Positions 4,288 to 5,166 of a stretch of 5,166 bases of DNA are shown in pieces; position 1 is the first letter of the stretch; each line of letters begins with the position of its first letter. Both the position numbers and the translations under genes were made by a program. The notes under the pieces are model-generated. The model worked only from the letters and a program-made list of their open reading frames with translations, did no database searches and had not been told where the DNA came from. This stretch comes from CAIUMH01 sp037142475 (lineage in GTDB: Bacteria > Actinomycetota > Acidimicrobiia > Acidimicrobiales > RAAP-2), in the NCBI GenBank assembly GCA_037142475.1, contig JBAXAR010000133.1, positions 1-5,166 on the forward strand. Reading direction: 5' to 3'.

Positions 4288-5166
4288 GAACCGGGCGGCT
4301 GGACTGAGTCTCGGTTCCCAATCGAGGGGTGCGTGATCCCCGTCGGCCCTTGGCCGAACAGGTGCAGCAGATTGGCCGTCATGGCTCGCACTGCCGGGAC
4401 GCCACAGTTCCCACCGCTCGAAGAGCAGGAGTTGAGCGAGTAGATCCAGTTCTCGGTGCCGGTGTCGATCACCCCGGCCTTGCTTTCCGGATGCGTCCAG
4501 TAGCTGAGATCGGCGTAGGTGAAGCCGTCCCATGTCCCCTGATTGGTGTACGCCGAGGTCAGCGGTACGGGGGAGTGGGCCATGATCTGAATATTTGGCG
4601 GGATGAAGGCGGCGCCGCTCACGTGATCGATATCGGAGGTGATGAGGCCATCAACCTTGGATCCGGTGGTGAGGCCCGTGTGCTTGTAGATCCACGCCGA
4701 GCCATCAGTGACCACCATCGGAGCGGTGAACCCGGCGGTGAGGTAGCCGCTGTAGAGCGATCCGGTGAGGCGACTCGGCGAGAGGTTGGTGGGGGGATTC
4801 TCGAAGGTGTTCCCGGTCACCTGCATCGGGTCGCCATTGCCGTTAAGGGGATCCTCGGCGGTACTGCGGTAGGCAACGACCTCACGGGCCGGTCCGATCG
4901 AGGAGGGCTGAAGCCTCACATGTCGCAGGACTGCAGCCGAACCGAAGAAGACAAGGTTGGTGCCGTGTTCGAACGCATCCACTGCACCCCGACGCTCGTC
5001 GTACGACCAAGTTTCATCATGGCTGAGTGAGAGCAGGGCCCGGTGAGCGGCGATGAGACTTGGGTGCAAGGTAGCGGTGACGTCGGTGATGTAGGTCACG
5101 TCGAGGCCACGCTCTTCGCAGAACTGGACTAAGGGATACTCGCTACCGAAGTAGTCCGAGGCACCC
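4284..5166 (-). CDS. N,N-dimethylformamidase large (beta) subunit-like C-terminal domain protein, partial
   Basis: The frame is open on the minus strand from the window edge to a TAG at 4284-4286; 293 residues of the C-terminus are visible. The GTG at 5099 is internal, because family sequence continues upstream (DYFGSEYPLVQFCEERGLD). Recognisable order: SEYPLV (8-13), VTYITDV, LHPSLIAAHRALLSLSHDETW (to residue 53), a strand ending NLVFFGSAAV, FENPPTN...LTG, then GVIDTGTENWIYSL and ANLLHLFGQGPTGITHP. This matches the large-subunit C-terminal domain of N,N-dimethylformamidase, an iron amidohydrolase, as I recall it. Many actinobacterial homologues have no proven activity. Here the usual HDEYW reads HDETW and the usual PEN before LxG reads SPSR, so two candidate metal ligands seem absent. 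A CX6C pair near the C-terminus could form a disulfide if the protein is exported. Its stop codon shares CTAG with GT-D. Function in a polysaccharide cluster is unknown. Confidence 0.75.
   Translation of the reverse strand, partial: GASDYFGSEYPLVQFCEERGLDVTYITDVTATLHPSLIAAHRALLSLSHDETWSYDERRGAVDAFEHGTNLVFFGSAAVLRHVRLQPSSIGPAREVVAYRSTAEDPLNGNGDPMQVTGNTFENPPTNLSPSRLTGSLYSGYLTAGFTAPMVVTDGSAWIYKHTGLTTGSKVDGLITSDIDHVSGAAFIPPNIQIMAHSPVPLTSAYTNQGTWDGFTYADLSYWTHPESKAGVIDTGTENWIYSLNSCSSSGGNCGVPAVRAMTANLLHLFGQGPTGITHPSIGNRDSVQPPGS
4287..4318. repeat. Inverted repeat at the GT-D 3' end
   Basis: GGAACCG (4287-4293) and CGGTTCC (4312-4318) are perfect 7-base arms around an 18-base spacer that itself contains GACTGAGTC. 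It begins at the last base of the GT-D stop codon and lies in the final codons of the convergent gene. This is a reasonable place for a transcription end signal, but there is no T-tract and the loop is long, so the call is tentative. Confidence 0.25.

Noticed and set aside
3700..4533. 277-codon open frame on the minus strand
   Set aside because: It is Arg-rich, matches no family I recognise, and is the antisense shadow of GT-D plus an out-of-frame part of the amidase-like gene.
4329..5030. 233-codon open frame on the plus strand
   Set aside because: It is antisense to the amidase-like gene, whose family match is clear; the product is Arg/Gly-rich with no domain.

Overview
The window is high-GC DNA (roughly 60-65% by eye) with long GC-rich open frames on both strands and GTG/TTG starts beside plausible Shine-Dalgarno sequences. 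Protein style suggests a high-GC Gram-positive of the actinobacterial type, possibly Acidimicrobiia-like. This is an inference from composition and sequence flavour; no marker gene is present.

Layout: (1) bases 1-805, plus strand: the 3' part of a glycosyltransferase family 4 (GT-B fold) gene, GT-A, whose usual active-site motifs are altered. (2) 841-2037, plus: a complete GT4 glycosyltransferase, GT-B, preceded by a short dyad and a good ribosome binding site. (3) 1986-3173, minus: a third GT4 gene, GT-C, with all its motifs but interrupted by one in-frame TAG at codon 129. A possible restart site lies just downstream. (4) 3160-4287, plus: a fourth, intact GT4 glycosyltransferase, GT-D. (5) 4284-5166, minus, running off the end: the C-terminal part of a protein resembling the large (beta) subunit C-terminal domain of N,N-dimethylformamidase.

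The block looks like part of a cell-surface or extracellular polysaccharide cluster: four GT4-type enzymes would add sugars in turn to a lipid-linked or nucleotide-sugar-fed acceptor. The role of the amidase-like protein in such a pathway is unknown. Acceptor, sugar donor and order of action cannot be read from the sequence.

The most unusual property is the packing. From GT-B onward the genes alternate strand (+,-,+,-) and every junction overlaps: tail-to-tail by 52 bp, head-to-head by 14 bp, then tail-to-tail by 4 bp on a shared CTAG. No intergenic DNA is left between 841 and the end, so promoters and terminators for GT-C, GT-D and the amidase-like gene must lie inside neighbouring coding sequence or outside the window. 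I see no RNA gene, CRISPR array, insertion sequence, attachment site or convincing promoter, and there is no gene-free stretch longer than 35 bases.
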